From Burkholderiaceae bacterium (GTDB lineage: Bacteria > Pseudomonadota > Gammaproteobacteria > Burkholderiales > Burkholderiaceae_D): a stretch of 64,000 bases of DNA. Position 1 is the stretch's first letter, and each line of letters begins with the position of its first letter. Below are positions 8,002 through 17,740 of the stretch, one piece after another. The DNA is taken from assembly GCA_031291325.1 (NCBI GenBank), contig JARLJG010000058.1:16246-80245 (forward strand). The letters are read 5' to 3'. The notes under the pieces are model-generated. The model had not been told where the DNA came from. It worked only from the letters and a program-made list of their open reading frames with translations, and did not search any database. A program made the translations under genes and the position numbers.

Positions 8002-9498
8002 TTAGGCGCCAGCGCCCTTCACGCTTGGCAGCTTGGAGACCAGGCGCAGGGAAACCGTCAAGCCTTCCAACTGGTAGTGCGGACGCAGGAAGAACTTCGA
8101 CGTGTAATAGCCGGGATTGCCCTCGACTTCCGCGACGATCACTTCGGCCGCAGCCAAAGGCTTGCGGGCCTTGGTTTCCTGCGACGAATTGCCGGGGTCG
8201 CCGTCGACGTAATTCATGATCCAGGTGTTGAGCCAGCGTTCCATGTCGTCGCGTTCGGCGAACGAACCGATCTTATCGCGCACGATGCATTTCAGGTAGT
8301 GCGCAAAGCGGCAGCAAGCGAACAAATATGGCAGGCGCGCCGACAGGTTGGCATTGGCGGTCGCATCCGGGTCTTGATACTCAGCCGGTTTTTGCAGCGA
8401 TTGCGCACCGATGAAGGCGGCCAGATCGGAGTTTTTCCGATGCACCAGCGGCATGAAGCCGTTCTTCGCCAGTTCCGCCTCGCGCCGGTCGCTGATCGCG
8501 ATTTCGGTCGGGCACTTCATGTCGACACCGCCGTCGTCGGTCGGGAAGCTATGGGTCGGCAGGTTTTCCACCACGCCGCCGGATTCGACGCCGCGAATCG
8601 AGGTGCACCAGCCATACTCCTTGAAGCTGCGATTGATGTTCACCGCCATCGCGTAGGCCGAATTGGCCCAAGCGTACTTGTCGTGTTTTGCGCCCTCGGT
8701 ATCTTCCTCGAAGTCGAATTCGTCAACCGGATTGGTGCGCGCGCCGTACGGCATGCGCGCCAGGAAACGCGGCATGGTCAAGGCCAGGTAGCGCGAATCT
8801 TCCGAGTCGCGCAGGCTGCGCCAGGCCGCATACTCCGAATTGAGGAACAGCTTCGACAAGTCGCGCGGATTAGCCAATTCCTGCCAGCTATCCATCTGCA
8901 TCACGGTCGGCGACGCGCCGGAGATGAACGGGCAATGCGCGGCGGCAGAAATCTTGGCGATTTCGCCCAGCATCTCGACATCGGGCGCGCTATGGTCGAA
9001 ATGATAGTCGCCGACCAGGCAGCCCATCGGCTCGCCGCCGAATTGACCATACTCTTCTTCGTAAATGCGTTTGAACAGCGGGCTTTGATCCCAGCCGACG
9101 CCCTTGTGGCGCTTCAGGGTCTTGTGCAAATCCTTCTTCGAGATATTCATCACGCGGATCTTCAACAATTCGTCGGTCTCGGTATTGTTGACCAGGTGAT
9201 GCAAGCCGCGCCACGCGCCTTCCAGTTGCTGGAACTCGGCATTATGCAAGATCAGATTGACTTGCTCGGTCAATTTCTTGTCGATTTCAGCGATGATCGC
9301 CTGGATCGTCACGTAGGCATCGCCGGAAATCGACTGCGTGTTTTTCAGCGCCTGCGCCGCCAGCGTGCGAACCGCATTTTGCACCGCATCGCGCGCCTGG
9401 TCGGTCTTCGGCTTGAATTCCTTTTGCAACAGGCTGGCGAACTCGTCCGCTTCGGCAGTCTGTGCCTGGCCTAGTTTTTCGGCTGATTGGTTTTCCAT
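8002..9498 (-). CDS. tssC: T6SS contractile sheath large subunit TssC/VipB
   Basis: This protein of about 498 aa polymerises with TssB into the contractile sheath in the cytosol. Family landmarks are visible: FKRIYEEEYGQFGGEPMGCLVGDYHF in the middle, then FLARMPYGARTNPVDEFDF and CPTEIAISDRREAELAKNGF, and a C-terminal region with the YYTSKFFLRPHYQLEGL pattern. The start (MENQSAEK, 9498) sits 9 bases after GGAG; an ATG six bases upstream is too close to that site. The stop of tssB lies 31 bp upstream, so tssA-B-C form one leftward operon. Confidence 0.95.
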   Translation of the reverse strand: MENQSAEKLGQAQTAEADEFASLLQKEFKPKTDQARDAVQNAVRTLAAQALKNTQSISGDAYVTIQAIIAEIDKKLTEQVNLILHNAEFQQLEGAWRGLHHLVNNTETDELLKIRVMNISKKDLHKTLKRHKGVGWDQSPLFKRIYEEEYGQFGGEPMGCLVGDYHFDHSAPDVEMLGEIAKISAAAHCPFISGASPTVMQMDSWQELANPRDLSKLFLNSEYAAWRSLRDSEDSRYLALTMPRFLARMPYGARTNPVDEFDFEEDTEGAKHDKYAWANSAYAMAVNINRSFKEYGWCTSIRGVESGGVVENLPTHSFPTDDGGVDMKCPTEIAISDRREAELAKNGFMPLVHRKNSDLAAFIGAQSLQKPAEYQDPDATANANLSARLPYLFACCRFAHYLKCIVRDKIGSFAERDDMERWLNTWIMNYVDGDPGNSSQETKARKPLAAAEVIVAEVEGNPGYYTSKFFLRPHYQLEGLTVSLRLVSKLPSVKGAGA

Positions 9499-9529
9499 AT
9501 TCATATGCTCCGAGATGAAATCGGTTTTC

Positions 9530-10045
9530 TTAGGATTGGTCGGCAGGCTTGTTGGGAACGGCGGCAAGCGTGTTGAGCAGCGCCGGATCGTTCAACACCT
9601 TGGCGATCAATTCTTCGGCGCCGGTTTTCCCGTCCATGTAGGACAGCAAGTTTGACAATTGCGTGCGCGATTCCAGCAGTTGATTCAACGCGCCGACCTT
9701 CTTGGCGATGTTGGCCGGCGAAAAGTCTTCCATGCTTTCAAACGTGATATCGACATTCAAATTGCCTTCGCCGGTCAGTGTGTTGGGCACTTGGAAGGCC
9801 ACGCGCGGTTTCAACGATTTCATGCGGCTATCGAAATTGTCGATATCGACTTCGAGGAATTTGCGATCCGCCACGTCCGGCAACGGCTCGATCTGCTTGC
9901 CGGCCAGATCGGCCATCACGCCCATCACAAAGGGCAACTGGACCTTCTTTTCGGAACCGTAGATCTCGACGTCGTATTCAATCTGGACGCGCGGCGCCCG
10001 GTTGCGCGCGATGAATTTTTGGCTGCTGCCGCCTGCTTTTGCCAT
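9530..10045 (-). CDS. tssB: T6SS contractile sheath small subunit TssB/VipA
   Basis: This 171-aa protein is the partner of TssC in the sheath. It has the family start (SSQKFIARNRAPRVQIEYDV), the conserved LPFVMGVMADLAG block, VDIDNFDSRMKSLKPRV, and a C-terminal helical region that contacts TssC (VGALNQLLESRTQLSNLLSY). A strong ribosome-binding site AAGGAGA lies 5-6 bases upstream of the ATG. The length matches the family norm. It lies 43 bp after tssA and 31 bp before tssC. Confidence 0.96.
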   Translation of the reverse strand: MAKAGGSSQKFIARNRAPRVQIEYDVEIYGSEKKVQLPFVMGVMADLAGKQIEPLPDVADRKFLEVDIDNFDSRMKSLKPRVAFQVPNTLTGEGNLNVDITFESMEDFSPANIAKKVGALNQLLESRTQLSNLLSYMDGKTGAEELIAKVLNDPALLNTLAAVPNKPADQS

Positions 10046-10088
10046 CTGAATCTCCTTAGCTTGGTTTCTACAATTGATTGCCCGGCTG

Positions 10089-11087
10089 TTATTCCCGACG
10101 GATACCGGTTATGACTTCTATCTGCCCCATGCCGTCGGGGGCGAGTTCCTTGATAATATCGAGAAATCCCAGCGACATCAGGCGCTGCGCCCGCTTGATG
10201 AGCAAGGGCGCCGGATTGGTCGGCTCGTTTCGTTCGATATACTTGCAAACCAGGTCGAGCACACGGATGGCGTCTTCGCGCGAGCGAATTTCACCGACCG
10301 CCCCTGCGCTTTTGGTCGGGGCGGCAGCCGCATCGGCGGCAACCTCGGCATCGCCCGGTGCGGCGTCCTGCTCCACTGCAGTGCCGGCGCGCACACTGCG
10401 CGCGACTGCGGTCAAGAGTGTCGATAGCAGCGACAAGTCCGGCGCGTATTCGCGGCCCAGCCGCTCTTCGCACAACTTGACGATGGCGCTGAACGTATCG
10501 CTTGCCGCCAGCAACGCGACCATGCTCGGCTGCGCGGCCGTGTCGGTAAAAATCGCCGCCAGCTGCTCGCGGCTATAGGTCGATGCGCCGCTCTGGGCGC
10601 TGTCCTGCGCGGCCTCGACATCCTTGACCAACACCGTTCCGATCGCCGATTTCGACAACGCAGCAAGTCGCACGTCGCGCACCAAGCCCTCGGGATCGGC
10701 CAATCCGGCCAACGCGTTGGCGCGTATGAACGGATCATGGTCGCCGTCGATGACCAATTGCGGATGCACCGACTCCCAGTGGCGCTCCAATAACCCCAGC
10801 AAGGCCTGCAAGCCATCTGCCAATCCGGTCAAGCCGGCATTGTGCACATAGGCGCGAAGCAGCAATATGCCGATGCGGATATCCTTCGTGCGGGTTAGCA
10901 GCGCTTCGCCGAGGCGCTCCGCTTCGCGCCAGTCCGGTTCTTCTGCCGGGATGACGGTGTCGCCGTACTGTTGTTCAGCCTTGCCCTGCGCCACTTGCCC
11001 CAGCGCCAAAAATTCGACGTCGTACTCCAGATCGTCGCCACAGGGGAGTTGCTCGTCGATTGCGGCACTCCACAACTCTTTATTCAT
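10089..11087 (-). CDS. tssA: T6SS cap/baseplate-initiating protein TssA (ImpA N-domain)
   Basis: This 332-aa protein has the ImpA_N-type start (ISxxxPCGDDLEYDVEF pattern) at residues 10-30, the PDWREAERLGEALLTRTKDIR block at about 50-72, and LLRAYVHNAGLTGLADGLQAL ... HWESVHPQL at about 76-110, all TssA hallmarks. The C-terminus (SREDAIRVLDLVCKYIERNEP, then NPAPLLIKRAQRLMSLGF) matches the short TssA class. TssA primes sheath and tube assembly at the baseplate. It is the first gene of the leftward tssA-B-C arm, divergent from tssH. Confidence 0.94.
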   Translation of the reverse strand: MNKELWSAAIDEQLPCGDDLEYDVEFLALGQVAQGKAEQQYGDTVIPAEEPDWREAERLGEALLTRTKDIRIGILLLRAYVHNAGLTGLADGLQALLGLLERHWESVHPQLVIDGDHDPFIRANALAGLADPEGLVRDVRLAALSKSAIGTVLVKDVEAAQDSAQSGASTYSREQLAAIFTDTAAQPSMVALLAASDTFSAIVKLCEERLGREYAPDLSLLSTLLTAVARSVRAGTAVEQDAAPGDAEVAADAAAAPTKSAGAVGEIRSREDAIRVLDLVCKYIERNEPTNPAPLLIKRAQRLMSLGFLDIIKELAPDGMGQIEVITGIRRE

Positions 11088-11490
11088 GCTTGCCCGTCTC
11101 TTCTAGAGAAATCCTGGTAAACGTCGGCGAACCTGCTGCGTCCGCCTCCCCCAAAACCGCCTGAACTGTAGAATTCTAGCGCCTAAAACTCGTTAGCATT
11201 CAATATTTACGTGCGGTCAAAATTTTTCTTTTTGCAACAAAATTAATTGGAGTTTACATAAATCTTGAGCAAAATGTTAAAAAAAACAAACAAATAATCT
11301 TTTGGTCACGAATCAAGGAATAAATTTCAAGACGTAAACCCTAAAATTTTCTTTAAAAAACAATAGGTTGAAAGACCTACGCGGAACTTGCGCACTCTCT
11401 ATGTGCAATATATATTGATAAAAACATGCCGAATTTGCATTGAGAGATTATATACTAATTGAAATTTCGCCAATAAATCGGAAAACGAAT
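11088..11490. other. Divergent T6SS promoter region
   Basis: About 400 bp separate tssA (leftward) from tssH (rightward). The centre and right part are markedly AT-rich compared with the flanking genes (11200-11480). This is the obvious place for promoters of both T6SS arms. I could not find a convincing sigma-54 (GG-N10-GC) or sigma-70 pair. No gene is seen. Confidence 0.55.
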
Positions 11491-14178
11491 ATGTCTGAAA
11501 TCAGCCGTGTTGCCTTGTTCGGAAAGCTCAACCCCCTGCTCTACAAATCGATCGAGGGGGCAACCGTATTTTGCAAATTGCGTGGCAATCCGTACGTGGA
11601 GCTGGTGCACTGGCTCAATCAGATCCTGCAAAGCCAGGATTCCGACCTGCACCGCATCGTCAAGCATTTCGATCTGAACCCATCGATCCTGGCCGCCGAT
11701 CTCACCGCCGCGCTCGACCGCCTGCCGCGCGGCGCCAGTTCGATATCCGATTTTTCCGAACACCTCGAAAATGCGGTGGAACGCGCCTGGGTATACGGCA
11801 CGCTGATGTTTGGCGATTCGCAGGTGCGCGGCGGCTACCTGCTGGTCGGCATCCTCAAAACCGCGTCGCTGCGCAATATCCTGTACGGCATTTCCAAGGA
11901 ATTCCAAAAAATCGGGCACGAGGCCCTGGCCGAGCAGTTGCCCAAGATTGTCCAGGCTTCCCCTGAAACGGCCTTGCGCGCCAACGACAACAGCAATCTG
12001 GGTGCCGTGCCCGGCGACATGAGCAATGCAATGGCGCCGGCGCAAATGGGCAAGCAAGAGGCGATTGCCCGCTATACGGTCAACCTGACCGAGCGCGCCC
12101 GCAAAGGCGAAATCGACCCGGTCACCGGGCGCGACGAAGAAATCCGCCAAATCATCGACATCTTGATGCGGCGCAAGCAAAATAATCCGATCCTGACCGG
12201 CGAAGCCGGCGTCGGCAAGACCGCCGTGGTCGAAGGCTTTGCGCTGCGCCTGGCCAATGGCGACGTGCCGCCGCAGTTGAAGGAAGTGGCGCTGCATTCG
12301 CTCGATATCGGCTTGCTGCAGGCCGGCGCCAGCATGAAGGGCGAATTCGAAAACCGCCTGCGCCAATTGATCGAAGAAGTGCAAGCCAGCCCCAAACCGA
12401 TCATCCTCTTCATCGACGAAGTGCATACGCTGATCGGCGCCGGCGGCGCAGCCGGCACCGGCGACGCCGCCAATCTGTTGAAACCCGCCCTGGCGCGCGG
12501 CAACCTGCGCACCATCGGCGCCACCACCTGGGCCGAATACAAGAAATATATCGAAAAGGACCCGGCCTTGACGCGTCGCTTCCAGGTCGTGCAAGTGCTG
12601 GAACCGAACGAACTGAAGGCGATCCTGATGCTGCGCGGGGTCGCCGCCACGCTGGAAAAACATCATCGGGTGCTGCTGCTGGATGCGGCCATCGAAGCGG
12701 CGGTGCGCCTTTCGCATCGCTATATTCCGGCGCGCCAGTTGCCGGACAAGGCGGTCAGTTTGCTCGACACCGCTTGCGCCCGCGTCGCCGTCAGCCAGCA
12801 TGCAACGCCGCCGGATGTCGAGGATTGCATCCGCCGCATCGAGGCCTTGACCATCGAATTGGAAATCATCGGCCGCGAAGAAACCATCGGCCTGGCAATC
12901 GGCGACCGCAAGGCGCAAGCGACGAACAAGCTGGAAAGCGAGAAGCAACTGCTGCAACAGCTTGAGACGCGCTGGAAGGAAGAGAAGGCGCTGGTCGACG
13001 AAATCATCGATTTGCGCGGCAAGCTGCGTGCCGAAGGGGCCGCCGTCGATCAAGCCGCGCCCCAGGAAGAAGACGAGCGCGGCGAACGCAACCAATTGCT
13101 GGAGACGCTGCGCGAACGGCAGCAGCAACTGGACCTGATTCAAGGCGAAACGCCGTTGATACTGCCGGCAGTCGACGAACAGGCGGTCGCCGCCGTGGTC
13201 GCCAGCTGGACCGGCATTCCGGTCGGCCGCATGATGAAGAACGAAATCGACGCCGTGCTGAATCTGGCATCGACCTTGAACAACCGCGTGATCGGCCAGC
13301 GTCACGGGCTGGAGATGATCGCGCGCCGGATTCAGACCTCGCGCGCCAAGCTGGACAACCCGAACAAGCCGATCGGCGTCTTCATGCTGTGCGGCCCGTC
13401 CGGCGTCGGCAAGACCGAAACCGCGCTGACGCTGGCCGAGACCTTGTACGGCGGCGAGCAAAACGTCATCACCATCAATATGAGCGAGTTCCAGGAAGCG
13501 CATACGGTGTCGACCTTGAAGGGCGCGCCGCCCGGCTACGTCGGCTACGGCGAAGGCGGCATCCTGACCGAGGCGGTGCGGCGTCGTCCGTACAGCGTGG
13601 TGTTGCTCGATGAGGTCGAAAAAGCGCACCCGGACGTCCACGAAATGTTCTTCCAGGTATTCGACAAGGGCGGCATGGAAGACGGCGAAGGCCGCTACAT
13701 CGACTTCAAGAATACCATCATCATCCTGACCTCGAATGTCGGCTCCGACCTCATCATGAGCATGTGCAACGACCCGGATTTGCTGCCCGACCCGGAACCG
13801 CTGGCCAATTCGCTGCGTCCGCCGCTGCTCAAGGTCTTTCCCGCCGCCTTGATCGGGCGCATCGTCGTCATTCCCTACTACCCGTTGTCGGATGCCATGC
13901 TGGGCGATATTGTTCGATTGCAACTGCGGCGCGTGCAAAAGCGCGTTGCAGAAAATTATCGGATACCTCTTTCATTTGAAGACGAAGTCGTTAAACTGAT
14001 CGTCAGCCGCTGCACTGAAATCGAATCCGGCGGACGCATGATCGACGCAATTTTGACCAATACCGTGTTGCCGCGAATCAGCCGCGAATACCTGGAAGGC
14101 GTTGCCGCAGGCAAAGAACTTACCGGGATTGCGATGCGCGTCGACAACAATGATTTCGCATATCAATTCAATTACTGA
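11491..14178 (+). CDS. tssH: T6SS AAA+ unfoldase TssH/ClpV
   Basis: This protein of about 895 aa recycles contracted TssB/C sheath using ATP. An N-domain occupies about 1-160. The first AAA domain has Walker A GEAGVGKT (Lys243) and Walker B LFIDEVH. A ClpB-like coiled-coil M domain covers about 440-560. The second AAA domain has Walker A GPSGVGKT (Lys641) and Walker B VVLLDEVE. The start (MSEISRVALFGKLN) matches the family N-terminus; an ATT-rich in-frame extension 17 codons upstream lacks family similarity. It is the first gene of the rightward T6SS arm. Confidence 0.96.
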   Translation: MSEISRVALFGKLNPLLYKSIEGATVFCKLRGNPYVELVHWLNQILQSQDSDLHRIVKHFDLNPSILAADLTAALDRLPRGASSISDFSEHLENAVERAWVYGTLMFGDSQVRGGYLLVGILKTASLRNILYGISKEFQKIGHEALAEQLPKIVQASPETALRANDNSNLGAVPGDMSNAMAPAQMGKQEAIARYTVNLTERARKGEIDPVTGRDEEIRQIIDILMRRKQNNPILTGEAGVGKTAVVEGFALRLANGDVPPQLKEVALHSLDIGLLQAGASMKGEFENRLRQLIEEVQASPKPIILFIDEVHTLIGAGGAAGTGDAANLLKPALARGNLRTIGATTWAEYKKYIEKDPALTRRFQVVQVLEPNELKAILMLRGVAATLEKHHRVLLLDAAIEAAVRLSHRYIPARQLPDKAVSLLDTACARVAVSQHATPPDVEDCIRRIEALTIELEIIGREETIGLAIGDRKAQATNKLESEKQLLQQLETRWKEEKALVDEIIDLRGKLRAEGAAVDQAAPQEEDERGERNQLLETLRERQQQLDLIQGETPLILPAVDEQAVAAVVASWTGIPVGRMMKNEIDAVLNLASTLNNRVIGQRHGLEMIARRIQTSRAKLDNPNKPIGVFMLCGPSGVGKTETALTLAETLYGGEQNVITINMSEFQEAHTVSTLKGAPPGYVGYGEGGILTEAVRRRPYSVVLLDEVEKAHPDVHEMFFQVFDKGGMEDGEGRYIDFKNTIIILTSNVGSDLIMSMCNDPDLLPDPEPLANSLRPPLLKVFPAALIGRIVVIPYYPLSDAMLGDIVRLQLRRVQKRVAENYRIPLSFEDEVVKLIVSRCTEIESGGRMIDAILTNTVLPRISREYLEGVAAGKELTGIAMRVDNNDFAYQFNY

Positions 14179-14267
14179 TATCTATTTTGAATTCCGAGCC
14201 ATTGCCCGGTCGAGCAAGCCGTATCGAACCACCGGGCGTTATGCGTTTATTGAACGAGGGGTTAGCC

Positions 14268-14882
14268 ATGCAATTCTGTCTGTCAATTCCGTCGGGTTGG
14301 TTCCAATGCCGAAAGTTCCACCTGCTCGCAGCGCTTGCAATGACCTCGCTGTGCGCCTGCTCGTCGGGACCCAAGCCGGTGGCGCCGGTTCCGCTGAGCG
14401 TGACGGTGCAAGCCACGGCCAAGATCAATCCAGACAATTATGCGCGGCCTTCGCCCGCCAAGGTCGTGTTCTATGAGCTGAAATCGTCGACCGCGTTCGA
14501 GACCGCCGACTTCTTCTCGTTGGCGCAAAAAGACCAGGCCAGCCTGGGCGCCGACTTGCTGGGCAAGGAAGAATTTTTCCTGCGTCCCGGCGAGAGCAAG
14601 ACCTTGACGCGCAAAGGCTACCCGGAAACGGGGGCGCTCGGCGTCTTGGTCGAATTCCGCGATATCGACAAGAGCATCTGGCGCGCAACAGCCACCGTGC
14701 CGGCGGCGGAAACGCCTGGAATGTTTTCAAGTTTCAGCAGCGCGAATCCGAAAAAATATCAAATACTGATCGATCAGCATAGCGTAAAATTCATCCCTGT
14801 CGCGGGATCGAGCGATAGCCCACCGGCGACGACGCCAACTGCTGCGGCGCCCGCAGCTAAGAAGGCGACTGTACCGAATTAA
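14268..14882 (+). CDS. tssJ: T6SS outer-membrane lipoprotein TssJ
   Basis: This protein of about 204 aa has a lipoprotein signal with lipobox LCAC and lipidated Cys31. After it come SVTVQATAKINPDNYARPSP, VVFYELKSSTAFETADFFSL and SKTLTRKGYPETGALGVLV, the transthyretin-like beta-sandwich signature of TssJ. The start at 14268 has GAGGGG about 7 bases upstream; a longer frame from 14187 adds residues that precede any signal peptide. TssJ anchors TssM to the outer membrane. It starts about 90 bp after tssH. Confidence 0.93.
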   Translation: MQFCLSIPSGWFQCRKFHLLAALAMTSLCACSSGPKPVAPVPLSVTVQATAKINPDNYARPSPAKVVFYELKSSTAFETADFFSLAQKDQASLGADLLGKEEFFLRPGESKTLTRKGYPETGALGVLVEFRDIDKSIWRATATVPAAETPGMFSSFSSANPKKYQILIDQHSVKFIPVAGSSDSPPATTPTAAAPAAKKATVPN

Positions 14883-15087
14883 GATTGCCGCCTTATGAGC
14901 AAAAAACGCATCACGCAAAAAATGGATTGAAGGGGAGTTAGGTCGGCTTGCCGTCGACCGGTTGATACATTGCGTGAGGCAAAACCTGGAAGCGATACGC
15001 TGCCTCGCCCAGTTACCCAACAGCAATATTTCAATTGCTTCTCAGTGTTTATCGGATAGATATAAGAAAAACTCAGGAACTCAATCA

Positions 15088-16422
15088 ATGTCTTGGCAAA
15101 AGAAAGTCGTTTGGTCCGAGGGGATGTTTCTCAAACCCCAGCATTTCCAACAGCAAGAGAGATATTTCGAGTTTTTTTCGCATACGCGCAGCCTGCCGGT
15201 CGAAGGCTTTTTCTGGGGCTTCCGGGAACTGTCCATCGACGCGCAAGCGCTGACACTCGGGAAGGTTGTGCTGACATCGGCCCAGGGCGTATTTCCCGAT
15301 GGCACGCCGTTCCATTTCCCCGTTCAAGGGAAAGCGCCGGACGTGCTGGATATTCCGCCCAATGCGAAAAATCAGCGTATCGTGCTGGCGCTGCCGGTCA
15401 GGCGCGACGGCGCCGACGAAGTCGCGTTCGACGATTCGACGGAAACCTTGGCCAGGTATCGGATCGGTGAGGTCGAGACGGCCGACACCAATTCAATCCG
15501 TGCCACCGCTTCCCTGCTGCAGTTGGGCGACTTGCGCCTGCAACTCTTGCTGGAATCGGACTTGACCGATGGCTGGATGGCGTTGGGCGTCGCATTTTTG
15601 ATCGAGCGGCGCACCGACAATCACATCGTGCTCGAAACAAATTACATTGCGCCGACCGTAGCCTGCGGCAAGCAACTTGTGTTGCAAAACTATATCAAGG
15701 AAATTCTCGGGCTGCTGCATCAGCGCGGCGACGTGCTGGCGGCGCGTCTTTCGCAGCCGGGGCGCGGCGGCGTGTCGGAGGTGGCCGACTTCCTGATGCT
15801 GGAGCTGCTCAATCGCTGGGAACCGCTGGTCAAGCATATTGCCCACGTCGACACCATCCATCCTGAGCGTTTGTACTCGGCCTTGCTGCAACTTGCCGGC
15901 GATCTGTCGACTTTCTCGAAGGAAAGCCGGCGCCCAGACAACTATCCCGATTACGATCATGGAAATCTGAAAGTCTGCTTTGAGCCTTTGATGACCGATT
16001 TGCGCAAATCGCTGTCGATGGTCATCGAGCGCAACGCCATCCAGATCGAATTGCTCGACCGCAATCACGGCATTCGGGTCGCCATCATGCCGAGCGCGGA
16101 ATTGGTCAAGTCGGCCAGCTTCGTCCTTGCCGTCCATGCCAACATGCCGGCGGAAACCGTGCGCTCCAACTTCCCGACGCAGGTCAAGATCGGCCCGGCC
16201 GAGAAAATCCGCGACCTGGTCAACTTTCATCTTCCAGGCGTCGCCTTGCGGGCGCTGCCGATTGCTCCCAGGCAAATTCCGTATAACGCCGGATACAACT
16301 ATTTTGAACTCGATACCGAAAACGAGTTGTGGAAACAATTACCGCGCTCGGGTGGGCTGGCAATGCATATTGCGGGCGAATTTCCCGGTCTGCAACTCGA
16401 ATTTTGGGCCATACGGCAATAG
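15088..16422 (+). CDS. tssK: T6SS baseplate protein TssK
   Basis: This protein of about 444 aa begins with the TssK signature MSWQKKVVWSEGMFLKPQHF, which fixes the start at 15088 (AGGA about 10 bases upstream) rather than the in-frame ATG at 14962. Further landmarks are HTRSLPVEGFFWGF, VFPDGTPFHFP, and a C-terminal domain with LPGVALRALPIAPRQIPYNAGYNYFELD. TssK links the baseplate to the TssJLM membrane complex. It is followed after 15 bp by tssL. Confidence 0.95.
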   Translation: MSWQKKVVWSEGMFLKPQHFQQQERYFEFFSHTRSLPVEGFFWGFRELSIDAQALTLGKVVLTSAQGVFPDGTPFHFPVQGKAPDVLDIPPNAKNQRIVLALPVRRDGADEVAFDDSTETLARYRIGEVETADTNSIRATASLLQLGDLRLQLLLESDLTDGWMALGVAFLIERRTDNHIVLETNYIAPTVACGKQLVLQNYIKEILGLLHQRGDVLAARLSQPGRGGVSEVADFLMLELLNRWEPLVKHIAHVDTIHPERLYSALLQLAGDLSTFSKESRRPDNYPDYDHGNLKVCFEPLMTDLRKSLSMVIERNAIQIELLDRNHGIRVAIMPSAELVKSASFVLAVHANMPAETVRSNFPTQVKIGPAEKIRDLVNFHLPGVALRALPIAPRQIPYNAGYNYFELDTENELWKQLPRSGGLAMHIAGEFPGLQLEFWAIRQ

Positions 16423-16437
16423 CGAGAGAGAGTATTC

Positions 16438-17727
16438 ATGAGCAATTCCGATCAATTTTCCCCCAGGCATCTCGATGGCGACGGGCTGTTGAAGCAATCA
16501 GCCGGAGCAAATCCAATTGCCCGGCCGGACGAAGTCGCCGGCGATTTGCCTGAAATCATCAGCGGCACCAATCCGCTGGTGACTGCCGCCAATCCGATAT
16601 TGAACCTGATCCCGCAACTGCGCGCCACCGCGCAACATCCTGATCCAGCCGGTCTGCGCGATTATCTGGTCGACCAGATCAAGGCATTCGAGTTGCGCGC
16701 ACGGCAAGCCGGCATCGGCAACGAAACCGTGATCGGCGCGCGCTATTGCCTGTGCACCGCGCTCGATGAAACCGCAGCGCAAACGCCGTGGGGCGGATCG
16801 GGAAGCTGGTCGCGGCATAGCCTGCTGGTCACTTTTCACAATGAGACATCGGGCGGCGAGAAGTTTTTCCAACTATTGTCCAAACTGGCCCAAAATCCAC
16901 AACAACATTACGATTTGCTGGAGTTGATGTATTTTTGCCTGGCGATGGGCTTCGAAGGTCGCTTCCGCGTCAGCGACAACGGTCGCACGCAACTCGACAC
17001 CCTGAAGCAACGGCTGGTAGGCATCCTGGCGACCGCCAAGGGCGAAACGCAGCGCCCGCTGTCGCAGCACTGGAAGGGCGAAGCGCCCAAGAAACAGCGT
17101 GCCTGGCTGTACTTGCCGGTTTGGGTCCTGGCCTGCATCGTCGGCGTCGTCGCCGCGCTGATCTACCTGTGGGCGACCTTCGGGCTGGCCGACCTGTCGG
17201 ACGACTTGTTCGCTTCGATCAACAAGTTGCGCATGCCGCACGTGGTGCTGGAGGCCCCGCCACCGCCGCCGAGACCGACGCCGCCGCGCCTGGCCAAATT
17301 CCTGGAAGAGGAAATCCGACAAGGCCTGGTGCAGGTGCGCGACGGCCCGGATCGCAGCGTCGTGACATTGGTGGGCGACGGCCTCTTCGGCAGCGCATCT
17401 GCCGTGGTGTTGGATCGCTACATTCCGGTGATCGCGCGCATCGGCGACGCGATGAATTCGGTGCCGGGCAATGTCGTCGTCAGCGGCTATACCGACAACA
17501 CGTCGATCCGCTCCTTGCTATTCCCATCGAATTTCGAGTTGTCGCAAGCGCGCGCGGACTCGGTCAAACGACTGCTGGATGCGAAATTGACGGCGCCAGG
17601 CCGCACCAAGGCGATGGGGCGCGGCGCGGAAGATCCGATTGCGCCCAACGACACGCCTGTAAATCGTGCAAAAAACCGTCGCGTCGAGATCACTCTCATG
17701 CTGGCAGCAGACAACCGGGATCGATGA
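16438..17727 (+). CDS. tssL: T6SS inner-membrane protein TssL, long form with OmpA domain
   Basis: This 429-aa protein has an IcmH/DotU cytosolic domain at about residues 45-215 (GARYCLCTALDETAAQTPWG, FHNETSGGEKFFQLLSKLAQ, YFCLAMGFEGRFRV). One membrane segment lies at about 222-248 (LYLPVWVLACIVGVVAALIY). A Pro-rich linker leads to an OmpA-like peptidoglycan-binding domain (about 300-425: VVSGYTDNTSIRS, LSQARADSVKRLL, NRAKNRRVEI). The peptidoglycan-binding extension marks the extended form. Its stop is 13 bp before tssM. Confidence 0.95.
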   Translation: MSNSDQFSPRHLDGDGLLKQSAGANPIARPDEVAGDLPEIISGTNPLVTAANPILNLIPQLRATAQHPDPAGLRDYLVDQIKAFELRARQAGIGNETVIGARYCLCTALDETAAQTPWGGSGSWSRHSLLVTFHNETSGGEKFFQLLSKLAQNPQQHYDLLELMYFCLAMGFEGRFRVSDNGRTQLDTLKQRLVGILATAKGETQRPLSQHWKGEAPKKQRAWLYLPVWVLACIVGVVAALIYLWATFGLADLSDDLFASINKLRMPHVVLEAPPPPPRPTPPRLAKFLEEEIRQGLVQVRDGPDRSVVTLVGDGLFGSASAVVLDRYIPVIARIGDAMNSVPGNVVVSGYTDNTSIRSLLFPSNFELSQARADSVKRLLDAKLTAPGRTKAMGRGAEDPIAPNDTPVNRAKNRRVEITLMLAADNRDR

Positions 17728-17740
17728 GAAAGTCATTGCA

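Noticed and set aside
11455..13938. An 827-codon minus-strand frame opposite tssH
   Set aside because: It is antisense to a fully recognisable ClpV gene with both Walker sites; such mirror frames are common in GC-rich codon use.
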